A stretch of DNA of 42,629 nt from Dactylosporangium aurantiacum (lineage in GTDB: Bacteria; Actinomycetota; Actinomycetes; Mycobacteriales; Micromonosporaceae). Below are positions 31,885 to 39,087 of this stretch, piece by piece. The stretch covers positions 1 through 42,629 of the forward strand of contig NZ_JNYJ01000062.1 of assembly GCF_000716715.1 (NCBI RefSeq), read 5' to 3'. The notes beneath the pieces are model-generated. The model worked only from the letters and a program-made list of their open reading frames with translations. It made no database searches and was not told the origin of the DNA. Made by a program: the position numbers and the translations under genes. The stretch's first letter is position 1, and every line of letters starts with the position of its first letter.

Positions 31885-32589
31885 TCAGCAGAAGGGCTGG
31901 AAGGACTCGAACGGGGGCTCGAACGGCGGGTCGGGCAGCCGGACGGCCCGGCACCGGGGGACCGGCTCGGCGGCCGGGTCGTCGGCGACGCGGCGGTGGG
32001 TTCCGGTGGCGAACGCGGCCGGCAGCGGGGTCCAGCCCAGATTGTGCTCGTAGTAGCGCAGCGCGGCCCGCACGGCGGGGGTCCAGTCGTCGTCGAGCAC
32101 GATCACGCCGCCCGGGCGGACCAGTTGGCGCAGGAAGTACAGGTCGACGAAGACCTCGTGGAAGCGGTGGCTGCCGTCGACGAAAGCGGCGTCGGCGACC
32201 ACCCCGTCGGCGACGAGCCTGGGCAGCGCCAGGGAGGACGGCAGGGCGATGAGCTCCGAGACGTCGTCCAGGCCGGCGTCGCGCAGCAGGCGCAGCCCGG
32301 CGTCGGCGAACGCCGAGCGCTGGAACGGGTCGACCACCACGTGCCGGGGGCGCGGTGCGCCGGTGGTGAGCAGGGCCTCGGCGATGGCGAGGGCGGAGCT
32401 GCCGTAGGCGAGGCCGATCTCCACGACGGTTTGGGCGCCCTCGGCGACGAGCAGGTCGCGCAGCAGGTCGCAGTCGCGGGCGGGCAGGGTGACCCGCTCG
32501 GGGTCCGGGCCGCGGGCGCGGGTCGGCCCACCGCGGCCGAGCCGGGCCCGGACCGCGCGGACCCGCCGGCGCCGCTCGTCAGCCTCCAC
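31885..32589 (-). CDS. Class I SAM-dependent methyltransferase (Methyltransf_24-like)
   Basis: 234-residue Rossmann-fold protein. Motif I is VVEIGLAYGSSALAIAEAL (about residues 56-74). RPRHVVVDPFQ provides the acidic loop that binds the SAM ribose, and VADAAFVDGSHRFHEVFVDLYFLRQLVRPGGVIVLDD matches post-motif regions of small-molecule O-methyltransferase-like enzymes. The C-terminus ends in repeated FEPPFESFQPF. The substrate is unknown. The GTG start at 32589 is followed by a basic leader. It does not share the IclR-type operator of the catabolic genes and may be unrelated to them. Confidence 0.82.
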   Translation of the reverse strand: MEADERRRRVRAVRARLGRGGPTRARGPDPERVTLPARDCDLLRDLLVAEGAQTVVEIGLAYGSSALAIAEALLTTGAPRPRHVVVDPFQRSAFADAGLRLLRDAGLDDVSELIALPSSLALPRLVADGVVADAAFVDGSHRFHEVFVDLYFLRQLVRPGGVIVLDDDWTPAVRAALRYYEHNLGWTPLPAAFATGTHRRVADDPAAEPVPRCRAVRLPDPPFEPPFESFQPFC

Positions 32590-32655
32590 CGTCGCAGTCT
32601 CCCACCCGGCGGCCCGCCGCGACGACCGTCCCGGCGGCCCGCTGCGAAAGGGCCG

Positions 32656-33801
32656 TCACGGCAGCCAGGCGACCACCAGGGAGGCGGCGTCGAGGCCGTC
32701 GGCGGGGACCAGGCCGACCGTGCCGGCCTGCACGTCGACGATCGCGATCTGCTTGTCGACGGCCACCGCCAGGGCCTGCGGGTTCGGGGCGGGCTGCCAG
32801 ATGGCCGGGTCGTCGTACACGCGGACCTTCGAGCCGCCGGAGGGCAGGGTGACGGCGGGGGTCGCGGTGACGGCCCGGGTCGCCGGGTCGATCGCCTGGA
32901 ACGTGCGGGGCTCGACGGTGTACAGCAGCGGGCGGCAGCTGCCGGGCACGAACACGACGGCGTGGGTGCTGCCCGCGGTGCCCGGCAGCGCGACGTCGGC
33001 GCCGGCGAAGAAGCCGGTCTTGGCCACGTCGCCGTCGCCGGTGCGCTGGCGCAGGTGCAGGGCGTCCTTGTTGGTGCCGTTGTTGGCGGCGACCCAGTTG
33101 CCGCAGGTGGCGGTCGGGTGCCACATGCCGGGCGAGTCGAGCAGCTTCGGGGACCTGCCGCCGAGCACCGCGACCGTCGTGGTGTCGGCGTCGACGACCG
33201 GCGAGGTCGCGGTGATGTCGACGGTGATCGACTGGGGCATCGACTTGCGCCGGTCGAACGTCACGTGCGTGGCGTCCAGCCACTCGCCGCAGGTCAGCTC
33301 CGACGAGGCGGTGGTGGCGCTGCCGACCCCGCCGATGCTGTACTTCTCCTTGCGGATCTTGTCCAGGACGGTGACCTTGCCGGCGAGGTCGACCACGACG
33401 AGGTCCTCGACGCGCCGGTACGAGATCCGCTTGGCGTCCGGCGAGATGCGCAGGCACAGCTTGTTGGTCGCGGAGTCCTTCGCGAGCTGCTTGTCGGTGC
33501 CGTCGGCGAGGTCACGGACGCCGATCACGCCGCCCTTGCGGTAGGCGATCGTCCTGTGGTCGGCGGCGACCTCGTACTCGTCGACCGCGGACAGCTCCGC
33601 CGAGGCGCTGGACAGATGCCCGTCGGCCTCCTGGGTCAGCAGCTTGAGGCCGTTGCCCGCCATGACGAGCAGCTTGCCGGGCACCTTCGGCGGCGGCGCC
33701 TTCGACGGCGCCGCGGACGCGCCGGCCTTCGCACTGCCGGAGGACCCGCAGCCGGCCAGCCCCAGCACGAGCACAGCGAGCAGCACATATCGACGACGCA
33801 T
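32656..33801 (-). CDS. Putative lipoprotein with beta-propeller-like repeats
   Basis: 381-residue exported lipoprotein: signal peptide [18 protein letters not shown] with lipobox LAGC, then a Ser/Ala/Pro/Lys-rich linker (about residues 20-40). The remainder contains repeated strands of WD40/TolB-like appearance (ADHRTIAYRKGGVIGVRDLADG, SPDAKRISYRRVEDLVVVDLAG, AVAVDKQIAIVDVQAG). Function unknown; extracellular attachment to the membrane is predicted. A GGGGGAGG ribosome site lies nine bases before the ATG. It is 50 bases downstream of the CitE-like gene on the same strand, but no functional link is apparent. Confidence 0.8.
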   Translation of the reverse strand: MRRRYVLLAVLVLGLAGCGSSGSAKAGASAAPSKAPPPKVPGKLLVMAGNGLKLLTQEADGHLSSASAELSAVDEYEVAADHRTIAYRKGGVIGVRDLADGTDKQLAKDSATNKLCLRISPDAKRISYRRVEDLVVVDLAGKVTVLDKIRKEKYSIGGVGSATTASSELTCGEWLDATHVTFDRRKSMPQSITVDITATSPVVDADTTTVAVLGGRSPKLLDSPGMWHPTATCGNWVAANNGTNKDALHLRQRTGDGDVAKTGFFAGADVALPGTAGSTHAVVFVPGSCRPLLYTVEPRTFQAIDPATRAVTATPAVTLPSGGSKVRVYDDPAIWQPAPNPQALAVAVDKQIAIVDVQAGTVGLVPADGLDAASLVVAWLP

Positions 33802-33851
33802 GGTGTGTACCTCCCCCGTACGAGGGATGTTTCTAGCACACCGTCACGGGC

Positions 33852-34700
33852 TCATGGGGCCAGGGTGAGCAGGCGGCGGGCGGCGCGGACGACCGCGGCG
33901 TCGACCATCCGGCCGTCGACGTCGACGAGCACGCCGGCGCCGGAGCCGACCGCGTCGTCGAAGCGGCGGACCAGGTCGGCGGCCGCGGCGAGCTCCTGCG
34001 GGGTCGGGGTGAAGACCTCGTTGACGACCTCGACCTGCGCCGGGTGGATGCACGCCCGGCCGAGGAACCCCAGCCGCCGCAACGCCACCGTCGAGGCGCG
34101 CAGCGCGGCCAGGTCGCGGTAGTCCGTGCTGACCGGCGCGACCGGCGGGGCGATGCCCGCGGCGGCGGCGGCCAGGACGACCTGGGAGCGGACGAAGAGC
34201 AGCTCGCGCTCGTCGGGGCCGAGGGTGACGCCGAGCTCGGCGCGCAGGTCGGCCTCGCCGATCTGCAGCCGGGCGACGCGGGGCGCGCGGGCGATGGCGG
34301 GCGCGGCGAGGACGGCGGCGGCGGACTCCAGCAGCGGCACGACCGCGATGGTGCCGACCGGCAGGCCGCACGCCTCCTCGGCGCCGGCGAGGGCCACGCC
34401 GAGCGCGGCGACCTGCGCCGGGCTGTCGGCCTTCGCCAGGCACACCCCGGCGAGGTTGGGGCCGGCGACGGCGCGCGCGTCGGCCTCGCCGGCCGGGCCG
34501 GTGTTGACCCGCACCCAGACGGCGGGGCGGCCGGTGGCGGGCAGCGCGCCGAGCCACTCGGCGACGAGCGCGCGGGCGCGGTCCTTGCCGGCGGCGGGCA
34601 CGGCGTCCTCGAGGTCGACGATGAGGGCGTCGGCGCCGCGGTGCAGGGCCTTGTCCAGCTTCTGCGGCGCGTCGCCGGGGACGTAGAGGTACGACCTCAT
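33852..34700 (-). CDS. CitE-like (HpcH/HpaI superfamily) acyl-CoA lyase
   Basis: 282-residue TIM-barrel lyase of the citrate lyase beta subunit family, which includes citramalyl-CoA, malyl-CoA and beta-methylmalyl-CoA lyases and thioesterases. Motifs: RSYLYVPGDAPQKLDKA, GADALIVDLEDAV, VRVNTG, VVPLLESAAAVLAA with the metal-binding Glu, IGEADLRAELG with the metal-binding Asp, and RACIHPAQVEVVNE at the end. No CitD or CitF partner is nearby, so it works alone on a soluble CoA thioester, cleaving it to acetyl- or propionyl-CoA plus an oxo acid. Preceded by a good promoter and an IclR2 operator candidate. Confidence 0.9.
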   Translation of the reverse strand: MRSYLYVPGDAPQKLDKALHRGADALIVDLEDAVPAAGKDRARALVAEWLGALPATGRPAVWVRVNTGPAGEADARAVAGPNLAGVCLAKADSPAQVAALGVALAGAEEACGLPVGTIAVVPLLESAAAVLAAPAIARAPRVARLQIGEADLRAELGVTLGPDERELLFVRSQVVLAAAAAGIAPPVAPVSTDYRDLAALRASTVALRRLGFLGRACIHPAQVEVVNEVFTPTPQELAAAADLVRRFDDAVGSGAGVLVDVDGRMVDAAVVRAARRLLTLAP

Positions 34701-34734
34701 CCGATGCTGCCCTTCCCGCTGGTGAGCGGATGTG

Positions 34735-34764
34735 ACACTAGGCAGTCCACCCCGCCGGAGTCAA
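34735..34764 (-). promoter_or_regulatory. Candidate promoter of the CitE-like gene
   Basis: On the minus strand: TTGACT (34764-34759), 18 bases, TAGTGT (34740-34735), 35 bases before the start codon. Good agreement with the housekeeping sigma consensus. Confidence 0.5.
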
Positions 34765-34770
34765 GGACTT

Positions 34771-34787
34771 GTTTCGCACAGCGGATC
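34771..34787. promoter_or_regulatory. IclR2 operator candidate 3 (GTTTCGCACAGCGGATC)
   Basis: 13 of 17 bases match the copy at 36508-36524, though the right half is weak. It lies six bases upstream of the CitE promoter and in the leader of the divergent membrane protein gene. Confidence 0.45.
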
Positions 34788-34804
34788 AGTGTTTCCATTG
34801 CGCG

Positions 34805-35497
34805 ATGGGCTGGTGGATCCTGCTGCACCTCGTGCTGTTCGTGTTCTGGCTGGGCGGCGACCTCGGCGTCTTCTACTCCAGCCGGTTCGTCCTGCGACCC
34901 GACCTGCCGCCCGCCGCCCGCGACACGGCCCTGAAGATCATGGGCGGGCTGGACCTGGGCCCGAAGATCTGCCTGGTGCTGTTCCTGCCCAGCGGGGTCA
35001 CGCTGATGGCCCTGGACGCGCACGGCGCGGCGCTGGGCGGCTTCGAGCTGTTCCACTGGTGGACCGTGCTGCCGGTGTGGCTGTTCGCCCTCGGGTGGCT
35101 GTTCCTGACGGTCAAGGACCACCACGCGCCGGGACGGCACCCGCTGGTGCGGCGGGCCGACTGGGCCATCCGCATCGCGTTGATCCTCGTCCTGTACGCC
35201 CTGGCGGCGTACACGATCGTGGCGGACGAGCCGTTCGGCGTGTCGAGCAACCCGAAGTGGCTGGGCGCGAAGGTCGCCCTCTACGCCACGGCGATCGCGT
35301 GCGGCCTGGGCATCCGGCGCACCCTGCGCGGCTTCGCCGCGACGTACGGCGCGCTGATGACGACCGGCTCGACGCCGGAGGTGGAGCGCGCCCTGCGGCG
35401 GGCGGTGGACGGCTGCCTGCCCTACGTGTGGGGCATCTGGCTGTCCGTCCTGGCCGCCGCCGCGTTCGGCGTCCTCAAGCCCTGGATGCACGGCTGA
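34805..35497 (+). CDS. Uncharacterised multi-spanning membrane protein
   Basis: 230-residue protein with about six hydrophobic segments: WWILLHLVLFVFWLGGDLGVFY, ICLVLFLPSGVTLMAL, WWTVLPVWLFALGWLFLTV, IALILVLYALAAYTIV, KVALYATAIACGLGI and YVWGIWLSVLAAAAFGVL. Histidine and tryptophan residues near the membrane edges (LLHLV, LFHWW, DHHAPGRH) recall CopD/DUF2269-like or haem-associated membrane proteins, but the family is not certain. ATG 34805 is taken because it starts at the first helix. Divergent from the CitE-like gene and sharing its control region, so it may serve uptake or electron transfer in the pathway. Confidence 0.78.
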   Translation: MGWWILLHLVLFVFWLGGDLGVFYSSRFVLRPDLPPAARDTALKIMGGLDLGPKICLVLFLPSGVTLMALDAHGAALGGFELFHWWTVLPVWLFALGWLFLTVKDHHAPGRHPLVRRADWAIRIALILVLYALAAYTIVADEPFGVSSNPKWLGAKVALYATAIACGLGIRRTLRGFAATYGALMTTGSTPEVERALRRAVDGCLPYVWGIWLSVLAAAAFGVLKPWMHG

Positions 35498-35509
35498 GAC
35501 CAGCCGTGG

Positions 35510-35598
35510 GCGCACCGCCGGGACCGACCCCGGACACACCGCTGGGACCGGTCCTGGGCGCACCGCTGGGACCGGTCCTGGGCGCACGGCCGGGACCG
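35510..35598. repeat. 24-bp tandem repeat between converging genes
   Basis: Three and a half copies of a 24-bp unit (starts at 35510, 35534, 35558 and 35582), each with a GGGACCG core; copies 2 and 3 contain GGACCGGTCC palindromes. It fills the gap between the membrane protein stop and the IclR stop and may serve as a terminator. Confidence 0.75.
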
Positions 35599-36414
35599 TC
35601 AGCCCGGGTGGTAGCCGAGGTGACCGGAGACCCGGGCGGCCGCGGCGAGCAGCCGGTCGGCGCACTCCGACATGCGCGGCTTGAAGCGCGACAGCGGCCC
35701 GGCCGCCGACAGCACCGCGATGACGTGCCCGTCGTGGTCGAAGACCGGCGCGGCGATCGAGGCGGCGCCGACCTGGCGCTCCCCCATCGACGTGGCGTAG
35801 CCGCGGCGCTGGATGGCGGCCAGCTCCAGGCGCAGCGCCGCGTCCTCGACGATCGTCTTCTCCGTCAGCGCGGTGAGGGCGTGCTTGGCCAGGTACACCT
35901 CGATCTCGTCCTCGCCGAGGAAGGCCAGGAACGCCTTGGACGACGCGCCCGCGTGCAGCGGGTAGGGCGTGCCGAGCTGGACCTCCAGGCGCAGCTCCTG
36001 CTCCGGCACCACCTGGTCGACGTAGAGGCGCATGTCGCCGCGGCGGATGGACAGGGTGGCGGTCTCGCCGGTCTCCTCCGACAGCCGCCGCAGCTCCGGC
36101 GCGGCGATCGCCCGCAGGTCGGTGCGGGCCAGGTAGGCCCGGCCGAGCGCCACCGCGGCGTGGCCGAGCGCATACCGGCGGGTCGTCGGATCGACGGTCA
36201 CCAGGTCGCGGTTGCGCAGCGCGGTGAGGATGCGGTGCACCGCCGCCTTCGTGAGGCCGAGCTCGGCGGCGATCTCGGTGACACCGAGGTCGGGGCGCCC
36301 GACCCGGCCGAAGAGCAGCAGGACGTCCATGGCCCGCTCGACCGCCGCGATGGAGCGGCTGGCGGAGCCGTCGGCGTTGTCGGCGGAGGCCGCCGTCGTG
36401 GTGGTGGTCGACAC
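35599..36414 (-). CDS. IclR-family transcriptional regulator of the second catabolic island
   Basis: 271-residue regulator: a Thr/Ala/Ser-rich leader, then RSIAAVERAMDVLLLFG and the winged helix DLGVTEIAAELGLTKAAVHRILTALRNRDLV (about residues 42-72). The effector domain follows with GETATLSIRRGDMRLYVDQV and FDHDGHVIAVLSAAGPLSRFKP. Another IclR protein is at 3890, but the two are distant in sequence and each lies in its own island. It is encoded between the membrane protein gene and the flavin reductase operon and is divergent from the latter. Its start region carries an operator-like palindrome also found at four other promoters. The GTG start has no clear ribosome site, so translation may be leaderless. 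Confidence 0.93.
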   Translation of the reverse strand: MSTTTTTAASADNADGSASRSIAAVERAMDVLLLFGRVGRPDLGVTEIAAELGLTKAAVHRILTALRNRDLVTVDPTTRRYALGHAAVALGRAYLARTDLRAIAAPELRRLSEETGETATLSIRRGDMRLYVDQVVPEQELRLEVQLGTPYPLHAGASSKAFLAFLGEDEIEVYLAKHALTALTEKTIVEDAALRLELAAIQRRGYATSMGERQVGAASIAAPVFDHDGHVIAVLSAAGPLSRFKPRMSECADRLLAAAARVSGHLGYHPG

Positions 36415-36434
36415 CCCAGAAGTCTAAGCACAGG

Positions 36435-36451
36435 ATTTCCCTAGGGGAAAC
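36435..36451. promoter_or_regulatory. IclR2 operator candidate 4 (ATTTCCCTAGGGGAAAC)
   Basis: The most symmetrical copy, with TTTCCC and GGGAAA arms, 20 bases upstream of the IclR start. 12 of 17 bases match the copy at 36508-36524. Fits autoregulation. Confidence 0.55.
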
Positions 36452-36465
36452 GGCGTCGCGCATCG

Positions 36466-36495
36466 TTGACATCGCTTCACCGCCGTCGTTACCGT
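36466..36495 (+). promoter_or_regulatory. Promoter of the flavin reductase-monooxygenase operon
   Basis: TTGACA (36466-36471), 18 bases, TACCGT (36490-36495). The operator candidate begins about six bases after the predicted transcription start, a position suited to repression. Confidence 0.55.
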
Positions 36496-36507
36496 GACCG
36501 TGACAGC

Positions 36508-36524
36508 GTTTCGCTAAGTGGAAC
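36508..36524. promoter_or_regulatory. IclR2 operator candidate 5 (GTTTCGCTAAGTGGAAC)
   Basis: Reference copy of the motif: imperfect 17-bp palindrome between promoter and ribosome site (AGAGG) of the flavin reductase fusion gene. Confidence 0.6.
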
Positions 36525-36537
36525 AGAGGTGGGTGCG

Positions 36538-37794
36538 GTGACGATCGACCCTGACACGTTCCGCTCGGTGCTCGCGCAGTGGCCGAGCGGCGTCAGCGTC
36601 GTGACCACCGTCGCGGGCGACGGCTGGCACGGCATGACCGCCAGCTCGTTCTCCAGTGTGAGCGTCGACCCGCCGCTGATCCTCGTCTGCCTCAACCGGC
36701 GCATCACCACCCACGCGCTCATCGAGGCCAGTGGCGTCTTCGCCGTCAGCGTCCTGGCCAAGGACCAGACGGTGATCGGGCGCCGCTTCGCCGGCCAGGA
36801 GCGCGTCGCCGACCGGTTCGCCGGCGGCGCCTGGCAGACCCGGGTGACCGGCGCGCCGGTGCTGACCGATGCCGTCGGCTGGCTCGACTGCCGGGTCGTG
36901 CACGCGTACGCCGGCGGTGACCACACCATCTTCGTCGGCGCGGTGCTCGGCGCCGCCACCGAGCGGGTCGTCGCGCCGCTGCTGTTCCACTCCCGGGCCT
37001 GGGGGCAGCTCGCCGACGTGCTGCCCGACGCGGTCGGCGTCGCCGACAGCGGCCTGCTGTCCGCGCTGCGCCACCACGCCGTGCCGGCCGGCGCCGCGGG
37101 CACCCTCGCCACCGCCCTGCGCGCCGCCGGGGTCCGTGTCCGGGTCCGCGACCCGCACGGCTGCCTGACCTCCGCCGGCGACCGCCGCACCGCGACCGCG
37201 CTGGTCGCCACCGCCGACGAGGTCGCCGACGCCGCGCTGGGCGGCGCCGGCGTGCTCGAGCTGCCCGCCGGCGACACCAGCGGCGGCGCCGCCGGCACCA
37301 GGCACATCCTGGAGGAGGCGCGCCGCTACGACATGACCGCGGCCTGCTGGCTGCCGGACGCGTTCGCGCCCGCCCGCGCCGGCGAGGTCCTGGCCGCCGT
37401 CGACGCGCTCGCCGCGCTCGGCTGCGACGAGATCGGCCTCGACGAGGGCGCCGAGGCCGCCTCCCCGCGCCAGGTCCGGGCGCTGCTGCAGGACGCGACC
37501 GTGCGCGCCTCGACCAGCCCGCGGCCGGTGTCGCTGCGGGTGCGCCTGCGCGACCGGCACGGCCTCGGCCTGGTCAACGCGCTGACCGCGATGAAGAGCG
37601 GGGTGCGGCACTTCGACACCACCCTGGGCGGCATCGACGGCGTCCTGGCCTGCGAGGACGTGCAGTTCCTCGCCGACCGCCTCGGCGTGGCCTGCGACAG
37701 CCCCCGCGCCGCCCTCGTCGCGGCCGCCGCCGACCTCGAACGACACCTGGGCGGCGCGCTGCCCGGCCGCACGTACCGCGTACCGATCTCCTGA
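36538..37794 (+). CDS. Flavin reductase domain fused to a degenerate HMG-CoA lyase-like domain
   Basis: 418 residues. The first about 160 are a complete flavin reductase-like FMN-binding domain (FRSVLAQWPSGVSVVTT, HGMTASSFSSVSVDPPLILVCL, RRFAGQERVADRFAGGAW, DHTIFVGAVL). It would supply reduced flavin to an oxygenase. The remaining about 255 residues end in ALGCDEIGLDE, LVNALTAMKSGVRHFDTTLGGIDG and ACEDVQFLADRLGV, matching the second half of HMG-CoA lyases. However, the metal-binding HFHDT motif reads RLRDRHG, the catalytic cysteine loop is missing and no RDGLQNE start is seen. This half is therefore probably inactive or altered. The frame is unbroken. GTG 36538 is chosen for its AGAGG eight bases upstream. 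Confidence 0.85.
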   Translation: MTIDPDTFRSVLAQWPSGVSVVTTVAGDGWHGMTASSFSSVSVDPPLILVCLNRRITTHALIEASGVFAVSVLAKDQTVIGRRFAGQERVADRFAGGAWQTRVTGAPVLTDAVGWLDCRVVHAYAGGDHTIFVGAVLGAATERVVAPLLFHSRAWGQLADVLPDAVGVADSGLLSALRHHAVPAGAAGTLATALRAAGVRVRVRDPHGCLTSAGDRRTATALVATADEVADAALGGAGVLELPAGDTSGGAAGTRHILEEARRYDMTAACWLPDAFAPARAGEVLAAVDALAALGCDEIGLDEGAEAASPRQVRALLQDATVRASTSPRPVSLRVRLRDRHGLGLVNALTAMKSGVRHFDTTLGGIDGVLACEDVQFLADRLGVACDSPRAALVAAAADLERHLGGALPGRTYRVPIS

Positions 37795-37808
37795 AGGGAC
37801 CCGCTGTC

Positions 37809-39086
37809 ATGGCACAGCTCACCGCCGACCGCCTGCTGGACGGCCTGTCCGACGCCGAGCGCGGGCGGGCCGAACGGGTCGAATCCGTGCTGCCCGCGCT
37901 GCGCGACGCCGCGGCCGGCGCCGACACCGAGGGCCGCTTCCCGGTCGAGCACGTGGCCCGCCTGCGCGACGCGGGGCTGCTCGGCCTGGTCGTGCCGCAG
38001 GAGTACGGCGGCCTCGGCGGCACCCTGCGCGACCTCGCCGCCGCCACCTTCGCCATGGGCACCGCCTGCGGCTCGACGGCCCTGGCCTTCTTCTTCCACA
38101 ACACCAGCGCCTCCCGCGGGCTGCTGCCCCTGGAGGCGATCAGGGCCGGGCTGTTCGAGCCCGGCGAGATCCCGGCCGTGCGGGCGTTCGCCGAGAAGGT
38201 CCTCACCCGCATGGCCGACGGCGTCTGGCTGGCCAACTTCGCCAGCGAGTCGGTGAAGAGCGCCGGCGCCAACATCTCCATCAGCACCACCGCCACCAAG
38301 GTCGACGGCGGGTGGCTGCTCAACGGCGAGAAGTCCTTCGGCTGCGCCACCGGCGTCGCCGACTACTACCTCACCACCGCCCGCCTGGAGGGCACCGAGA
38401 CCGCCGCCGGGCTCGCCACGTTCTTCGTGCCCCGCGACGCCGCCGGGGTCGGGGAGCGCCCCACCTGGGACGCCCTCGGCATGCGGGCCACCGCCAACCA
38501 GGGCATCACCCTCAAGGACGTGTTCATCGCCGACGACGAGGCGCTCACCGTGCCCGGCGCGTTCGTGCGGATGCTGCAGGTCAGCCGCGGCTCGTTCGTC
38601 GGCAACCAGCTCGCCATCTCCGCGGTGTACCTCGGCGCCGCCCAGTCGGCGTACGACACCGCGCTCGCCGCGACCACCGGAAAGACGTTCGCCGACACCG
38701 GCCGGCCCGTCGCCAGCAGCCCCATGCACCAGGTGCTGTTCGGTGACATGACGGAGCGGCTGGAGACCGCGTACCTGTGGATCCGCCGCCAGCTGGAGCT
38801 GGAGACGTCCGAGCCGCCGCTGCGCGGCAAGGACGAGGTGTTCCGCCAGTGGCGGATGGCGAAGGGCTCCATCACCGAGGCCTGCTTCGACGTCGCCGTC
38901 GGCGCGCTGAAGTGCACCGGCACGTCCGGCACCGCCAACACCGGCGTCATCGCCCGCGCCGTGCGCGACATCGCGATGTCGCTGGTCATGACGTTCCCCG
39001 CGGAACGCGGCCGGCTCGAGGCGGCCAACATCGTCACCACCGGCGCGGAGCACGCGCTGTTCGCCAACGTCGCGAAGGAGCGCTGA
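37809..39086 (+). CDS. Acyl-CoA dehydrogenase-fold flavoprotein (possible flavin-dependent monooxygenase)
   Basis: 425-residue protein with the acyl-CoA dehydrogenase fold: LRDAGLLGLVVPQEYGGLGG, GWLLNGEKSFGCATGVADYYLTTARLEG, and a C-terminal helical bundle with GALKCTGTSGTANTGVIARAVRDIAMSLVM. The catalytic glutamate motif of true dehydrogenases (YEGT) is not evident, and the preceding gene supplies a flavin reductase domain. Together these favour an HsaA/DszC-like two-component monooxygenase, although a dehydrogenase remains possible. The start ATG lies 11 bases after GAAGGG. Second gene of the operon beginning at 36538; the aldehyde dehydrogenase ATG follows the stop by one base. Confidence 0.85.
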   Translation: MAQLTADRLLDGLSDAERGRAERVESVLPALRDAAAGADTEGRFPVEHVARLRDAGLLGLVVPQEYGGLGGTLRDLAAATFAMGTACGSTALAFFFHNTSASRGLLPLEAIRAGLFEPGEIPAVRAFAEKVLTRMADGVWLANFASESVKSAGANISISTTATKVDGGWLLNGEKSFGCATGVADYYLTTARLEGTETAAGLATFFVPRDAAGVGERPTWDALGMRATANQGITLKDVFIADDEALTVPGAFVRMLQVSRGSFVGNQLAISAVYLGAAQSAYDTALAATTGKTFADTGRPVASSPMHQVLFGDMTERLETAYLWIRRQLELETSEPPLRGKDEVFRQWRMAKGSITEACFDVAVGALKCTGTSGTANTGVIARAVRDIAMSLVMTFPAERGRLEAANIVTTGAEHALFANVAKER

Positions 39087-39087
39087 G

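Noticed and set aside
25538..36524. The five GTTTCG-type elements as a CRISPR-like or transposon repeat
   Set aside because: Copies are far apart, degenerate and always located at promoters; there are no spacers, terminal inverted repeats or transposase.
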